From: an uncultured Myxococcales bacterium
GTDB lineage: Bacteria > Myxococcota_A > UBA9042 > DTJE01
Length of the DNA stretch: 62,028 bases
Assembly: GCA_903936705.1 (NCBI GenBank)
Contig: CAIZWN010000018.1
Span: 1-62,028 of the forward strand
Reading direction: 5' to 3'
Each line of letters opens with the position of its first letter. Position 1 is the stretch's first letter. Positions 1-9,159 of the stretch are shown piece by piece. The notes beneath the pieces were generated by a model. The model had not been told where the DNA came from. It worked only from the letters and a program-made list of their open reading frames with translations, and made no database searches. Position numbers and translations under genes: made by a program.

Positions 1-382
1 AGAAGCCGGCCAGGCATTTGTCGACGAGGGTGCAGGCATCGTTGTCGTCGCAGTCGGTGTTTTCGGCAAGGCCCGGGTTGGTGCAGACGCCAGTTGCCGT
101 GTTGCATTCTCCGGCGATGTGGCACTGGTCAAGGGGCGTGCAGACGACCGGGCTGGTCCCTGTGCAGAAGCCGGCCACGCATTTGTCGACGAGGGTGCAG
201 GCATCGTTGTCGTCGCAGCCGGTGTTTTCGGCAAGGCCAGGGTTGGTGCAGACACCCGTGGACGAGTTGCATTCCCCGGCGACGTGGCACTGGTCAAGGG
301 GCGTGCAGACTAACGAGTCGGTCCCTGTGCAGACGCCGGCCTGGCATTTGTCTTTGCGCGTGCAGGCGTCGCCGTCGTTGCA
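1..382 (-). repeat. 165-bp in-frame tandem repeat inside the Cys-rich lipoprotein gene
   Basis: The first Cys codons of successive units lie at 382, 217 and 52, an exact 165-bp (55-codon) period. Unit 2 and the start of unit 3 are almost identical in sequence, and unit 1 differs at a modest number of residues. Each unit contains CxxxDACTxxDKC, then CTPLDQCHxAGECN, then GVCTNPGLAENT. The array continues past the left edge, so copy number is unknown. The near-identity indicates recent duplication or gene conversion (inference). Confidence 0.85.
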
Positions 383-1708
383 GTTGGTACCGGACAAAAG
401 AGTGTGGTCACAACCCTGTCCTGCCGTGCAGAAGTCGGTTGTGCAGGCGTTGTCGTCGTTGCAGGAAAGGAACGAACTTCCAGTGCACACCCCGGAATGG
501 CAGATCGACAGCAATGTGCATGGATCGCCGTCCTCACAAAGCCGGCCATCGGCCAAAGGTACTGCCTGGCATCGACCTGTTGCGGCAATGCATTCCGAGC
601 GCTTGCAGACATCTCCTGCCGGAGTCTCGCAGGTTATGATGGTCGCAGAATCAACAATGCACTGCCCTCGAAGGCAAACCAGGGTGCCATTGCACTTGTT
701 GCCATCCTCGAACCTGGTGCAGTCGGCAGCGCTTCGGCACCCGCAATCTGTCGTCTGGTCGCCGCGGCACTTGCCCTGGCTGCACTTGTCGTTCGTAGTG
801 CAACCGTTGCCATCGTTGCACCCCTGCAGGTTGGGGGTGAAGATGCATCCAACGGCGCCATCACACGAGTCGTTCGTACAAGGGTTGTCGTCGTCGCAGG
901 TCATTTCGATTCCACCAAGACAAGTTCCCGATCGGCAGGACTCGCCAAGAGTGCACTTGTCGTCGTCGTCGCAGGGTGTACCGTCGTCAACACTGTGTTC
1001 GACGCAGAGACCGGTTGCCGGCGCGCAGGCAGCATCAATACATTTTTTGCCGGATGGTGGTTGGCAGTGGACAAGTGCTGCAGGATCGACAATGCAGAAC
1101 TGTCCATCGCAGACCAGTCGTCCACGGCAGAGGTCCCCGTTCAGCTTCAAGACGCAATCAGCGTCCTTGTCGCAAGTGCAGGTGTTGGTCCCGCTGCCGC
1201 ACGATCCATTAGCGCATTGATCGTTTGACGTACATGGGTTGCCATCATCGCAGGCAGCGGTGCTGAACTGATGGGAACAGCCAGTGATCTGATCGCACGA
1301 GTCTTCGGTGCAGGGGTTGTTATCGTTGCAATCAAGTGGCGCGCCATGGCACTTTCCGATCCAGCAGATTCCGTCAAGCTCGCAGGTGTTTCCGGTATCG
1401 CACGCGGTTCCGTCAGGGGCCAACTGGAACAGGCAGAAATGTTGATCGGGATCGCAGCGCCCCAGCAGGCACGCGTTACCCGATTGCTGAGTGCATTCCA
1501 GGTCGGTCTGGCACTCTGAAAGTCCCTCGGATTCTGTTGAATCCTGGTCGTGAAATCCATCATCAGAGTCTGCAAGCAGGTCCACATCGTCGGGAGGGAC
1601 CGCTACGTCATCCGGCCCCCCGGCCCCGCCGCACGCAGACAACGTCAAAGCCAAGGTGAAAGCCAGGATGCCTGAAGGAATGGACAGTCGGAAGCTAGCA
1701 TCGGTCAT
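1..1708 (-). CDS. Cys-rich repeat lipoprotein, 3' end beyond window
   Basis: The minus-strand frame starts at ATG 1708 and stays open to the left edge (about 569 codons seen), so the C-terminus is missing. The first 25 residues form a signal peptide ending in the lipobox LSAC, with the lipidated Cys at residue 26. An Asp-rich tether follows (residues about 33-60, DDVAVPPDDVDLLADSDD). After that come many short Cys-rich units of the form CDDxNPCTxDxC...GxCxG, as found in Myxococcota surface proteins (known for the repeat class). The last visible part is a nearly identical 55-residue repeat. Inferred role: a surface-exposed, disulfide-stabilised outer-membrane lipoprotein; its ligand or activity is unknown. 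The opposite strand also has long open frames here, but only the minus frame gives a lipobox and periodic cysteines. Confidence 0.85.
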   Translation of the reverse strand, partial: MTDASFRLSIPSGILAFTLALTLSACGGAGGPDDVAVPPDDVDLLADSDDGFHDQDSTESEGLSECQTDLECTQQSGNACLLGRCDPDQHFCLFQLAPDGTACDTGNTCELDGICWIGKCHGAPLDCNDNNPCTEDSCDQITGCSHQFSTAACDDGNPCTSNDQCANGSCGSGTNTCTCDKDADCVLKLNGDLCRGRLVCDGQFCIVDPAALVHCQPPSGKKCIDAACAPATGLCVEHSVDDGTPCDDDDKCTLGESCRSGTCLGGIEMTCDDDNPCTNDSCDGAVGCIFTPNLQGCNDGNGCTTNDKCSQGKCRGDQTTDCGCRSAADCTRFEDGNKCNGTLVCLRGQCIVDSATIITCETPAGDVCKRSECIAATGRCQAVPLADGRLCEDGDPCTLLSICHSGVCTGSSFLSCNDDNACTTDFCTAGQGCDHTLLSGTNCNDGDACTRKDKCQAGVCTGTDSLVCTPLDQCHVAGECNSSTGVCTNPGLAENTGCDDNDACTLVDKCVAGFCTGTSPVVCTPLDQCHIAGECNTATGVCTNPGLAENTDCDDNDACTLVDKCLAGF

Positions 1709-1838
1709 CAAGCCACCCCGGTGCGGCATTGGGCGCAGAAATTACTTGAATGATGCTATCCGGTGGGGGGACCGAGATCAAGCGAACAAGCCGCACACAA
1801 CCTGGCGATATCGAACGTGCCGGGAGTTCGAGGGCTGT

Positions 1839-2573
1839 TCAAGGCTGCTGTCGCAACCGCCACCATATCTTGACGACATCTCGGAACATTCTGGCCGAGT
1901 CACGCACTGGCGAAACGCTGGACCTAGGATCGTCAGCCCAATCGACGGCAACTTCATGGACATCGAAACCAAGACGGAGTGTCCTGGCAATAAGCTCGAC
2001 GTCAAACGCGAACCCCTCTACCTGCATTCGAGGGAAGACAGCGTCCACAACGTCCCGCCCGGCCAGCTTGAACCCGCACTGGGTGTCCTGGATGCCCGGA
2101 ACAACCATTCCCTGCACTATCAATCGGAAGGTGCGCCCCATCAGGGTTCGGTACCAAGGTTGCTTGATCTTCAGCCGGGAACCGGCCAGGGCCCTGGATG
2201 CGATCACCAGCGAGCGGGTAGTAACGAACCCGGCCAGCTTTTCGACCTGCTGGATCGGCGTCGAATTGTCTGCGTCGGTGAACAGGACAAACTTGTGCTG
2301 CGCCGAAAGTGCACCGTGCCGCACCGAGTACCCCTTGCCGCGATTCCGATCGTTGCTGATCAATCGCGTTCGGGGATGATCCGAGGCGAACGCCAGGACC
2401 AGTTCGGCGGTCCGATCGGTCGAGCCGTCATCGACCACGATCACCTCGAAATCGCCCAGAACAGAACCGACGAAGTCGTAAATCTGCTGGAGCGTGGGAA
2501 CAATTCGGCTTTCCTCGTTGTACGCGGGAATCACGATCGACAATTCCGGGATCGGGAACCGGGTCATTTGCAC
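1839..2573 (-). CDS. Family 2 glycosyltransferase, dolichyl-phosphate glucosyltransferase-like
   Basis: A 244-residue GT-A fold glycosyltransferase. Visible motifs are the N-terminal nucleotide-binding strand SIVIPAYNEE (about residues 12-21), EVIVVDDGSTDRT (about 43-55), the metal-binding DxD-type motif FTDADNSTP (about 97-105) and the QDTQCGFKLAG acceptor-region motif (about 162-172). Together these match the DPM1/ALG5-like branch of GT2, which moves a hexose from a nucleotide sugar to a polyprenyl phosphate on the cytosolic membrane face (family knowledge). No C-terminal membrane helices are seen, so it is probably peripheral. The start is taken at GTG 2573; ATG 2567 is equally possible and neither has a strong ribosome-binding site. 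The substrate cannot be read from sequence. Confidence 0.85.
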   Translation of the reverse strand: MQMTRFPIPELSIVIPAYNEESRIVPTLQQIYDFVGSVLGDFEVIVVDDGSTDRTAELVLAFASDHPRTRLISNDRNRGKGYSVRHGALSAQHKFVLFTDADNSTPIQQVEKLAGFVTTRSLVIASRALAGSRLKIKQPWYRTLMGRTFRLIVQGMVVPGIQDTQCGFKLAGRDVVDAVFPRMQVEGFAFDVELIARTLRLGFDVHEVAVDWADDPRSSVSPVRDSARMFRDVVKIWWRLRQQP

Positions 2574-2810
2574 AAGCCACAGACAAGGTTCCGGGGATTA
2601 TCGGTGACGACGCGGACTGATGTCAAAAAGCCTGTGGCTTATCGAGGTCTACTTCAAAGGTGTTTGCGACCGGTTGCGGCAGCCGATACACCTACGAACA
2701 GCATCATGCTTGCCCCGAAGGTTTGGCTGGGGCACGATTCAATCGTTTCGGAGGTGGCGATTCCCTCGCAATCTCCCAAGGGTAATGTTCTGCCCTGGTT
2801 CTTGCGTTGA

Positions 2811-3887
2811 TTGGAGTTCGCCGGCGGAAATGCAGTGACAGAGTTGCCCCACATCCTGGAGATGACCCCCGACGACCTGATATTCCACATGCAGACGTGC
2901 GCTGTGCCGATGCAACCGGGCGAGGCGCGCCGAATACTGTCGCATATCATCAGCGACGGGCGCGATGGTTTTCCCGATCGTCGTCCAGTCGCCAGCCGCT
3001 TGTCAGATGCCGTTGCAGCCACGACAGTAAGGACTCCCCTGGTCGTCGCAGAGCGTGCAGACGATCCTTCCGACAAGTTCGTTAAGTACCTGTTGCAGGC
3101 GCCCGACGGCGCGCTTTTCGAGGCTGTTCGCATACCGCTGGAAAAGGCTGACACCTTTACCGTCTGCCTGTCGACGCAGTCAGGGTGCGCAATGGCTTGC
3201 GCCTTTTGCGCCACTGGGCGCCTGGGGTTGCGCCGCAGCCTTGCTGCATGGGAAATGGTTTCCGCATTCCTGACGGTGCGGAGCGAGGCGCCGGGTCGGG
3301 TGACAGGAGCCGTGTTCATGGGGCAGGGGGAACCGCTTGCCAACTTTGACGCAACGATTCGTGCTGCGCGCGTTCTGTCGGACCCGTGCGGCGGGCGGAT
3401 CAAGGCCGAATCCATCAGTATCAGCACCGTTGGGATCGTTCCGGCCATCCGTAGATATGCTCGGGAGCGTCATCCCTACAGGCTTATCGTGTCGCTGACC
3501 ACCACGGACCCGGCGAAAAGGCAGGCGCTGTTGCCTGTAGCGGCGCAGTGGTCGCTTGACGAACTTGCGCTTGCCTTGAGGGAATACGCAGCGTCATGCG
3601 AGGACCGCGTAACCGTGGCGTGGGTCACGATTGCGGGCGTGAACACGGGGGATGACGAGGTCAGTGGTCTTTATCGTCTGCTGGGCAACCTGCCGCTTAG
3701 AGTGAACCTTGTCGAGGTCAACGACGCTCGCCCTGACGGTTTCAAGGCGCCTGGGCGCGTGGAACTGGACCGTTTCCGGGATGCGTTGAAGGCGAAAGGA
3801 TGGCCCGTCGTCCGCCGCTATTCGGGTGGGGTGGCCGTCCATGCCGCATGCGGCATGCTTGCCTCGGTTCGTGCGCTGTGCCCCTGA
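2811..3887 (+). CDS. RlmN/Cfr-family radical SAM methyltransferase
   Basis: A 358-residue radical SAM protein of the dual-specificity rRNA/tRNA adenine-C2 methyltransferase family. The [4Fe-4S] motif CAMACAFC (CxxxCxxC) sits near residue 125, followed by GQGEPL in place of the usual GMGEPL. The C-terminal SGGVAVHAACGMLA carries the conserved Cys that takes part in methyl transfer. The family methylates A2503 of 23S rRNA and A37 of some tRNAs, but orthology to RlmN rather than a paralogous clade is not settled here, so no symbol is given. The start is uncertain: TTG 2811 gives the longest form, and GTG 2835 gives a more typical N-terminus just downstream of a weak GGCGGA. Confidence 0.85.
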   Translation: MEFAGGNAVTELPHILEMTPDDLIFHMQTCAVPMQPGEARRILSHIISDGRDGFPDRRPVASRLSDAVAATTVRTPLVVAERADDPSDKFVKYLLQAPDGALFEAVRIPLEKADTFTVCLSTQSGCAMACAFCATGRLGLRRSLAAWEMVSAFLTVRSEAPGRVTGAVFMGQGEPLANFDATIRAARVLSDPCGGRIKAESISISTVGIVPAIRRYARERHPYRLIVSLTTTDPAKRQALLPVAAQWSLDELALALREYAASCEDRVTVAWVTIAGVNTGDDEVSGLYRLLGNLPLRVNLVEVNDARPDGFKAPGRVELDRFRDALKAKGWPVVRRYSGGVAVHAACGMLASVRALCP

Positions 3888-3942
3888 GCCGCAATCAGCA
3901 GACACATCCAGCCCCCCCTTTCGCGTGCGACACCTTATCAGG

Positions 3943-3948
3943 TATAAT
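3943..3948 (+). promoter_or_regulatory. Candidate -10 box (TATAAT) within an 11-bp inverted repeat
   Basis: A perfect TATAAT lies 28 nt before the ATG of the downstream lipoprotein gene. It sits inside the odd-length palindrome GGTATAATACC (3941-3951). No convincing -35 hexamer is seen at 16-18 nt upstream. The palindrome over the -10 could be an operator (inference). Confidence 0.45.
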
Positions 3949-3976
3949 ACCGCGTTCCGTACTCGGGAGGACCCTG

Positions 3977-6178
3977 ATGCTGCTGGCGCGCTGGGCCTTG
4001 GCGTTGACGGTGTTCGCGGCTGTGTCGTGTGCCCGCGGCAGCCAGTCAACGGACGAGGGTGGGTTTGATTTTGGTCAACTGGTGCTGGACTACGGCGCCG
4101 ATAGCCCAGTTCACTGGGACCCGGGCCCGGATGTCACTGTTTGCTACGGTGATACGGATTGCGGCGGTGATACACCGTATTGCAACACCGAACAGGGTTT
4201 TTGCGTGGAATGCAGGGGCTTGAACGATTGCCAGGGCAGCGGGTTCTGCATGGAGGGTGTTTGTCGCGCTGATCTGGCTTGCCAGCCAGGGCAGAATTTC
4301 TGCAACGAGAATTGGGCCAAACGCTGCAACGCCGACGGCTCTGATCTGGCTTCGGAGGATTGCGGACTCGAGTTGTCCTGCCTGGACGGGCGGTGTGTGA
4401 CGTGCCTGCCTGGGTCGGTGGATTGCCCGCTGATCAATGTGGCGAGGTTGTGCCGACTTGACGGATCCGGCTGGGAGGAAACCCAGTGCGGCGACAATCG
4501 CTGCGTCAACGGCCAGTGTGTCGCTTGCGTTCCCGGCCAGAGGATGTGCCAGGGGTCGGCGATCATGGCATGCACGCTGGATGGGGCAGGCTTTGCCTAC
4601 CAGGAAGACTGCGATACCGAGAACACCGGACGCCTGTGTCACCTGGGGACCTGCCAGAACCTTTGCGAATTCAATTCCAAGTTCAAGACGAACCAGGGGT
4701 GCGAATACTGGGCGGTCGATCTGGACCAGTTCAGCGACTCCACCGATACGCAGTACGGTGGCGGTGTGAATTCGCCCTTTGCCATCGTTGTTTCGAACAC
4801 GAATGCAAGCTTCAAGGCGACCATCGAGGTCACGAATGCCGACGGTTTCAAGCAGAGCTACGATGCTCCCCCGAAGATGGCGACAATCATCAGCCTGCCC
4901 CCCCGGAACATCAGCGGTTCCGAGGTTTCGTACAACGCGTGGCATTTTACGTCCACCCTGCCGGTCGTGGCTTACCAGTTCAACCCTCTCGAGAACGCAG
5001 GAGTGTTCTCGAACGACGCCTCGCTTTTGTTGCCGACTACTGCCCTGGGCAAGAAGTATCGGGTGATGTCGTGGCCGACGATTGGTGTCAACGGTGATGG
5101 TCAGGTTCTTGCCTCGTTCATGACGATCATCGCGGTTGAGGATGGCGATACGGAAGTCACGGTAACGGCTACTGCCGACGTCATGGCCGGTTTAGGGGTC
5201 GTTGCGACAGCTGCCAAAGTCGCGCGGAAGTGGACTCTGCAGAAGGGACAGGTCTTGAACCTGGAGGCCCCTGATACATTTGGAGATTTCACGGGTTCAC
5301 TGATCGAGGCAACCAACAAGATTGCGGTTTTCGGGGGCCATGTCTGTGCGAATGCCCCGATTTCGAAGTGCGTTGGATCCCGATGCTCCTATGATCCGTC
5401 AGTCACTTGCATATCCGATTCGGGTTGTCCCGGGATTCAGGCTTGTGATCATCTTGAGGAACAGATTCAGCCTCTCGGCACGCTTGGCAAGCATTACGTG
5501 ATCGCGCGCACGTTCCCGCGCGGTAAGGCTCCCGACGTGATCCGAGTGCTGGCGGTCAAGGACGGGACGAAGATCACTACGGTTCCGGCCATGACGATTC
5601 CGACCTTGAACACCGGGAGTTTTCATGAATTCGAGATAACCGATCATATCGAGCTGACGGCCAACGAGCCGTTCATGGTCGGACACTATCTGGAGGGGCA
5701 GAACGCACCTTTTGCCGATCATGCCGGGTGCTACAACCAGTTTACCGGCGACTTGTGCGAGGTGTCTCCCAGCAATTGCATTTGCGACGATGGCCTGGGG
5801 ATGACCACTTGTACCCGGCAGGCGAATTGTTCCCCGGACGACGCCAACATCGGCGACCCCTCGCAGATCATGGGCGTCCCCGTCGAGCAGTTCCGTGGCG
5901 AGTACGTGTTCCTGGTCCCGATCAAATACCGGAACAACTACATATCGATCGTGGCTCCGGTTGACGCGACGGTCACTCTGGATGGGAACGTGATGGCCGC
6001 GAACGTTTTCCAGACACTGCCTGGTGGCGGATACAAGGTGTCCCGGATGCCGATGTCCGCAGGTTCGCATACCCTGTCAGCCGACAAGCGGGTCGGGCTG
6101 GAGGTTTACGGCTGGGACTTCTACGTCAGCTATGGCTATCCGGGTGGAATGAACATCGAGACGCTCAGCATCTTCTGA
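3977..6178 (+). CDS. Surface lipoprotein with EGF-like Cys units and IgGFc-binding-type domain
   Basis: The start is ATG 3977, six bases after a GGGAGGA ribosome-binding site, giving 733 residues. The signal peptide ends at the lipobox AVSC, so Cys18 is lipidated. Residues about 50-230 hold short Cys-rich units (CYGDTDCGGDTPYC, CVECRGLNDC). The large C-terminal part, from about residue 245, matches the IgGFc-binding protein N-terminal domain family: VNSPFAIVVSNTN, the Asn/Tyr-rich strand SYNAWHFTSTLPVVAYQFNP, SFMTIIAVEDGDTEVTV and IAVFGGHVCANAP. That family is common on surfaces of Myxococcota and in animal mucus proteins; an adhesive role is inferred, not shown. It ends 18 bp from the convergent MFS gene. 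Confidence 0.85.
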   Translation: MLLARWALALTVFAAVSCARGSQSTDEGGFDFGQLVLDYGADSPVHWDPGPDVTVCYGDTDCGGDTPYCNTEQGFCVECRGLNDCQGSGFCMEGVCRADLACQPGQNFCNENWAKRCNADGSDLASEDCGLELSCLDGRCVTCLPGSVDCPLINVARLCRLDGSGWEETQCGDNRCVNGQCVACVPGQRMCQGSAIMACTLDGAGFAYQEDCDTENTGRLCHLGTCQNLCEFNSKFKTNQGCEYWAVDLDQFSDSTDTQYGGGVNSPFAIVVSNTNASFKATIEVTNADGFKQSYDAPPKMATIISLPPRNISGSEVSYNAWHFTSTLPVVAYQFNPLENAGVFSNDASLLLPTTALGKKYRVMSWPTIGVNGDGQVLASFMTIIAVEDGDTEVTVTATADVMAGLGVVATAAKVARKWTLQKGQVLNLEAPDTFGDFTGSLIEATNKIAVFGGHVCANAPISKCVGSRCSYDPSVTCISDSGCPGIQACDHLEEQIQPLGTLGKHYVIARTFPRGKAPDVIRVLAVKDGTKITTVPAMTIPTLNTGSFHEFEITDHIELTANEPFMVGHYLEGQNAPFADHAGCYNQFTGDLCEVSPSNCICDDGLGMTTCTRQANCSPDDANIGDPSQIMGVPVEQFRGEYVFLVPIKYRNNYISIVAPVDATVTLDGNVMAANVFQTLPGGGYKVSRMPMSAGSHTLSADKRVGLEVYGWDFYVSYGYPGGMNIETLSIF

Positions 6179-6196
6179 TTCTGCCGGCCCATCAAG

Positions 6197-7504
6197 CTAG
6201 TTTCTGGACATATTTCGAGGCATCCATTTCAGGGCGGCAAGGGCTGCAAGTGTGCATACGGAAGCACCGATCCGTATCGTTGTGGCCGATCCCAGGATTT
6301 CGGCCAGCGACCCGGCCTGCAGCGACCCCAGCGGCATCATGGATGCGAAGACCAGCGTGTAGACTCCCATGACCCGCCCGCGGACCTCGTCCGAGACTGA
6401 CGACTGGATCATGGTGTTGGTGGATGAAAAAAAGGCCGTCAGCGAAAAGCCCGCAGGAACCAGCGCGACCAGCGCTACCGTGAAATTCGTGGTGAAGCTG
6501 ACTACGGCGATCGACAGCGCGAACATGATGACCGATCCGGAAACAACAGCTCGTCCGTCCTTGACCTCGCCAAGGAATGCGACAAGCAGTGCGCCGGCAA
6601 CCGCACCCACACCCGCTGCGGACATCAGTAACCCGTAGCCCTCCGGTCCAACGCCGAGGTCGTCTCTGGCAATTGCCGGCATCAGGATCACGTAGGACCA
6701 GCCGAAAATACCGACCAGCAACAGTAAGGCCAACAGTGCCACGACGCCGGGCGTGCGCAGGACCACGCGAAACCCTTCCGAGGCCTGGGACCAGGCGGAT
6801 CCGCTTGCTTTTCGGGCAGGTGGGACGGAAAGGTGCATTGCCAAAAGTGCAGCGATGATTGCCCCATAGCTGATGCCGTTTGCCAGGAAACACCACCCTG
6901 CGCCCAGCGAACCAATCAACAGACCAGCAACAGCCGGACCCAGAATTCGCGCGGCATGGAATACCGAGGCGTTCAATGCAATCGCGTTCATAAGGTCGGG
7001 CCGTCCCACCATTTCGACCACGAACGCCTGTCGCGCCGGCATCTCGATCCCGGACACGATTCCCAGCATTCCGGCAAGAACCATCAGGTGGGCGATGTGG
7101 ATGCCCTGAGTCAGCACCAGGATGGCCAGTGCGAACGCTTGAATCGACAGGGCAATCTGGCAAATAAGCAGGATGGTTCTTCTGGGATAACGATCGGCAA
7201 GGATTCCTCCCCAGGTCGACAGAAGAACCATAGGCACCGAACTGACCAGACCCACCAGCCCCAGCATGACCTTCGAGCCCGTCAACTCGTACACCAGCCA
7301 GGAAAGGGCCGCGCTTTGCATCCAGGTGCCGATAAGACTGAAGAACTGCCCGGTGAAATAGATCCGGTAGGCCGGGTGGCGTAGGGATGCGAAGGTTCGA
7401 CGCAGCCCAATTGGCAGGATGGTGGATTCGGAGTCGATGCCGTCATGTTCCATGGACCACCGAGTCGAGGGGGCAACAAAGGGTCGTGACGCGGAATCCG
7501 TCAC
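6197..7504 (-). CDS. MFS exporter, EntS-like (MFS_3)
   Basis: A 435-residue polytopic protein with about 12 hydrophobic segments. The MFS loop 2-3 signature appears as GGILADRYPRRTILL, and a second half-repeat motif as SDEVRGRVMGVY. It most resembles the enterobactin-exporter EntS/MFS_3 group, which uses proton-driven efflux (family knowledge); the substrate is unknown. The start GTG 7504 overlaps the TGA of the upstream metallopeptidase gene as GTGA and follows AGGAAA by 8 nt, so the two are translationally coupled. An internal ATG at 7453 lies immediately before the first conserved region and is the alternative start. Confidence 0.85.
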   Translation of the reverse strand: MTDSASRPFVAPSTRWSMEHDGIDSESTILPIGLRRTFASLRHPAYRIYFTGQFFSLIGTWMQSAALSWLVYELTGSKVMLGLVGLVSSVPMVLLSTWGGILADRYPRRTILLICQIALSIQAFALAILVLTQGIHIAHLMVLAGMLGIVSGIEMPARQAFVVEMVGRPDLMNAIALNASVFHAARILGPAVAGLLIGSLGAGWCFLANGISYGAIIAALLAMHLSVPPARKASGSAWSQASEGFRVVLRTPGVVALLALLLLVGIFGWSYVILMPAIARDDLGVGPEGYGLLMSAAGVGAVAGALLVAFLGEVKDGRAVVSGSVIMFALSIAVVSFTTNFTVALVALVPAGFSLTAFFSSTNTMIQSSVSDEVRGRVMGVYTLVFASMMPLGSLQAGSLAEILGSATTIRIGASVCTLAALAALKWMPRNMSRN

Positions 7505-9135
7505 ACGGCTTGTTTCCTGCGGGAAATTCCCGGGATGCGACGACGCGAGGCGAGGGCCATCAGCGTCAGGACAATACCCAACAGAAGCGTACCGGTGGCC
7601 CCGGGCGTCAGCGGTCCTGCCGCGCAACCGCCTCCCTTCCTTCCCGATTCGTCGCACGTGCCGTCCCCGATGCAGACTTGCCCTGAATCGAAACAGCTTC
7701 TGACGTTGGTCCATGTTTTGCCGCCGAGGGCACACTTCTGGATCATGTTGCCATAGCATTGCAGCGTCCCTGGCGTGCACGTTCCAGAGTCCTGCATATC
7801 ACCTTCGGCCTGGAGGTCTTCGGCAGTCCCGTCCCGGGGCGGCAGCGCCGTATCAGTCGTCACTGATTCGCCGCCGAAATCGATGTGGGACCAGTCGGGC
7901 AGGGTAGGGCCGTGGTCAGACGGCCCCGAATCATCGGGCAGAACTCCGCTGTCTTCGGCATTGTCGGGCATCGCTTCGGGTCCCGGATCAACAGGGGTTA
8001 TCGGGCCGGTGCCGGACGGACAACTTTCTGTCCCGCCTCCTCGGCCGTCGATGGTCAAGTCCATCGAGCCCCGCCCGTCCGTTGCGTACGAGTAGAATTC
8101 CTCCCAGCGATTCGCATAGCGGACCATCTTGTCAATCATCTTGGGGGTTGCCTGGTTCATCGGGTTCGCCACCACGATCACGGCGGCCTTCCAGTGGCAA
8201 CGTTCCTGAGTGGGCCAGCGTTCGCCGTTCTCGCGGATGACGTCGGCAATCGTGAAGTCGAAACGGGTGCCGGTCACCTCCTTCGCATTGCTGTACTTGA
8301 TGCGTGACGGCATCGCGTCCGAGCCCATGCCGATGTAGCCATCGGCATCAAGCAGCGCGAACATCGGGGGGACATCGCCGGGGCTGCGCAGGCCCATCAG
8401 GTACTGGTCCAGTTCGCTGTACTTGGGCTGGTCGTACCAGATCTTGAATTTGCCCGGACCGGTTTCCTCGTAGAACATTCCGTACATCAGTGATCGGGAA
8501 TTGAAGTAGTAAGACCAGTGCTGGTTGAAATCCTTTTCCTGGTAGCCGTCGCAATCACCCGGTTCGGGCAATCCTCCGTCCGACGTCGTGGGCGCGAATC
8601 CGCGGGACATGCAATGTCGCTTTCCGTCGGAAGTCTTGAAGATGATCGAGGCAAGCCAATGGTGCCCGAATTCGTGAGCTACCAATTCGACGCCGGTAAG
8701 GCCGTTCCACAGTGGAAGTCCGGTGTAGGTAGCGTCGGGATCGTCTGGCATCGTGTTGATGGCGCCCATCTTGACCGCCTGCCGAAGGCGTCCCGACATG
8801 CTGCCGAAGGCCCGAGTCAGGTTGTACAACTTGTCACGACCGATACCTCTGGTGCTGGAGATCACCGGCCATCCCTGCTGGGTGTTTGACAGCATGTCCA
8901 GGTTGATCGCCGAGTACACGAAGATGGCATCGTACCGGTCCTGGTGCGTCTCGAAGAACTTCTTGGAGGCAGCACCCAGATACGCATCCGGCATCGCCAC
9001 GGCTTCCATGATCTTGCCGTCCGTGTCCTGGATGACGGCGATGTCTGACGCGACAACCTGGGCACCTGCAGAAGCGGAACACAGCAGTGCCACGGCAAGA
9101 ACCTCGAATCGGAACAGCCTCAAGAGAAGCTTCAT
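7501..9135 (-). CDS. Secreted HExxH metallopeptidase with MYXO-CTERM-like sorting tail
   Basis: A 544-residue exported protein. A signal peptide covers residues 1-25 (cleavage near SAGAQ). The zinc motif HEFGH is at residues 154-158, within VELVAHEFGHHW, indicating a gluzincin/metzincin-type metallopeptidase; the third ligand is not obvious. Residues about 370-460 are an acidic Asp/Gly/Pro linker, followed by a Cys-rich module (CTPGTLQCYGNMIQKCALGG). The tail has GGGCA (Cys504), a hydrophobic helix (about 511-530) and RRR, the layout of MYXO-CTERM sorting signals processed by a CPBP-family myxosortase (family knowledge). No sortase gene is in the window. Its stop overlaps the MFS start as GTGA. 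Confidence 0.85.
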   Translation of the reverse strand: MKLLLRLFRFEVLAVALLCSASAGAQVVASDIAVIQDTDGKIMEAVAMPDAYLGAASKKFFETHQDRYDAIFVYSAINLDMLSNTQQGWPVISSTRGIGRDKLYNLTRAFGSMSGRLRQAVKMGAINTMPDDPDATYTGLPLWNGLTGVELVAHEFGHHWLASIIFKTSDGKRHCMSRGFAPTTSDGGLPEPGDCDGYQEKDFNQHWSYYFNSRSLMYGMFYEETGPGKFKIWYDQPKYSELDQYLMGLRSPGDVPPMFALLDADGYIGMGSDAMPSRIKYSNAKEVTGTRFDFTIADVIRENGERWPTQERCHWKAAVIVVANPMNQATPKMIDKMVRYANRWEEFYSYATDGRGSMDLTIDGRGGGTESCPSGTGPITPVDPGPEAMPDNAEDSGVLPDDSGPSDHGPTLPDWSHIDFGGESVTTDTALPPRDGTAEDLQAEGDMQDSGTCTPGTLQCYGNMIQKCALGGKTWTNVRSCFDSGQVCIGDGTCDESGRKGGGCAAGPLTPGATGTLLLGIVLTLMALASRRRIPGISRRKQAV

Positions 9136-9159
9136 GGGACCCTCCAGTCGGGACCAATT

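Noticed and set aside
1-382. CRISPR-like array
   Set aside because: The 165-bp repeats are contiguous, in frame and coding; there are no spacers or cas genes.
18-1228. Long open frames on the plus strand across the Cys-rich gene
   Set aside because: They are mirror frames of the repetitive minus-strand gene, which has a lipobox and regularly spaced cysteines; the plus frames show no domain, signal or ribosome-binding site.
1656-2810. 384-codon plus-strand frame opposite the glycosyltransferase
   Set aside because: The minus frame gives clear GT2 motifs; the plus frame has none.
2620-2838. 72-codon plus-strand frame between the glycosyltransferase and the RlmN-family gene
   Set aside because: No ribosome-binding site or motif; overlaps the next gene start out of frame.
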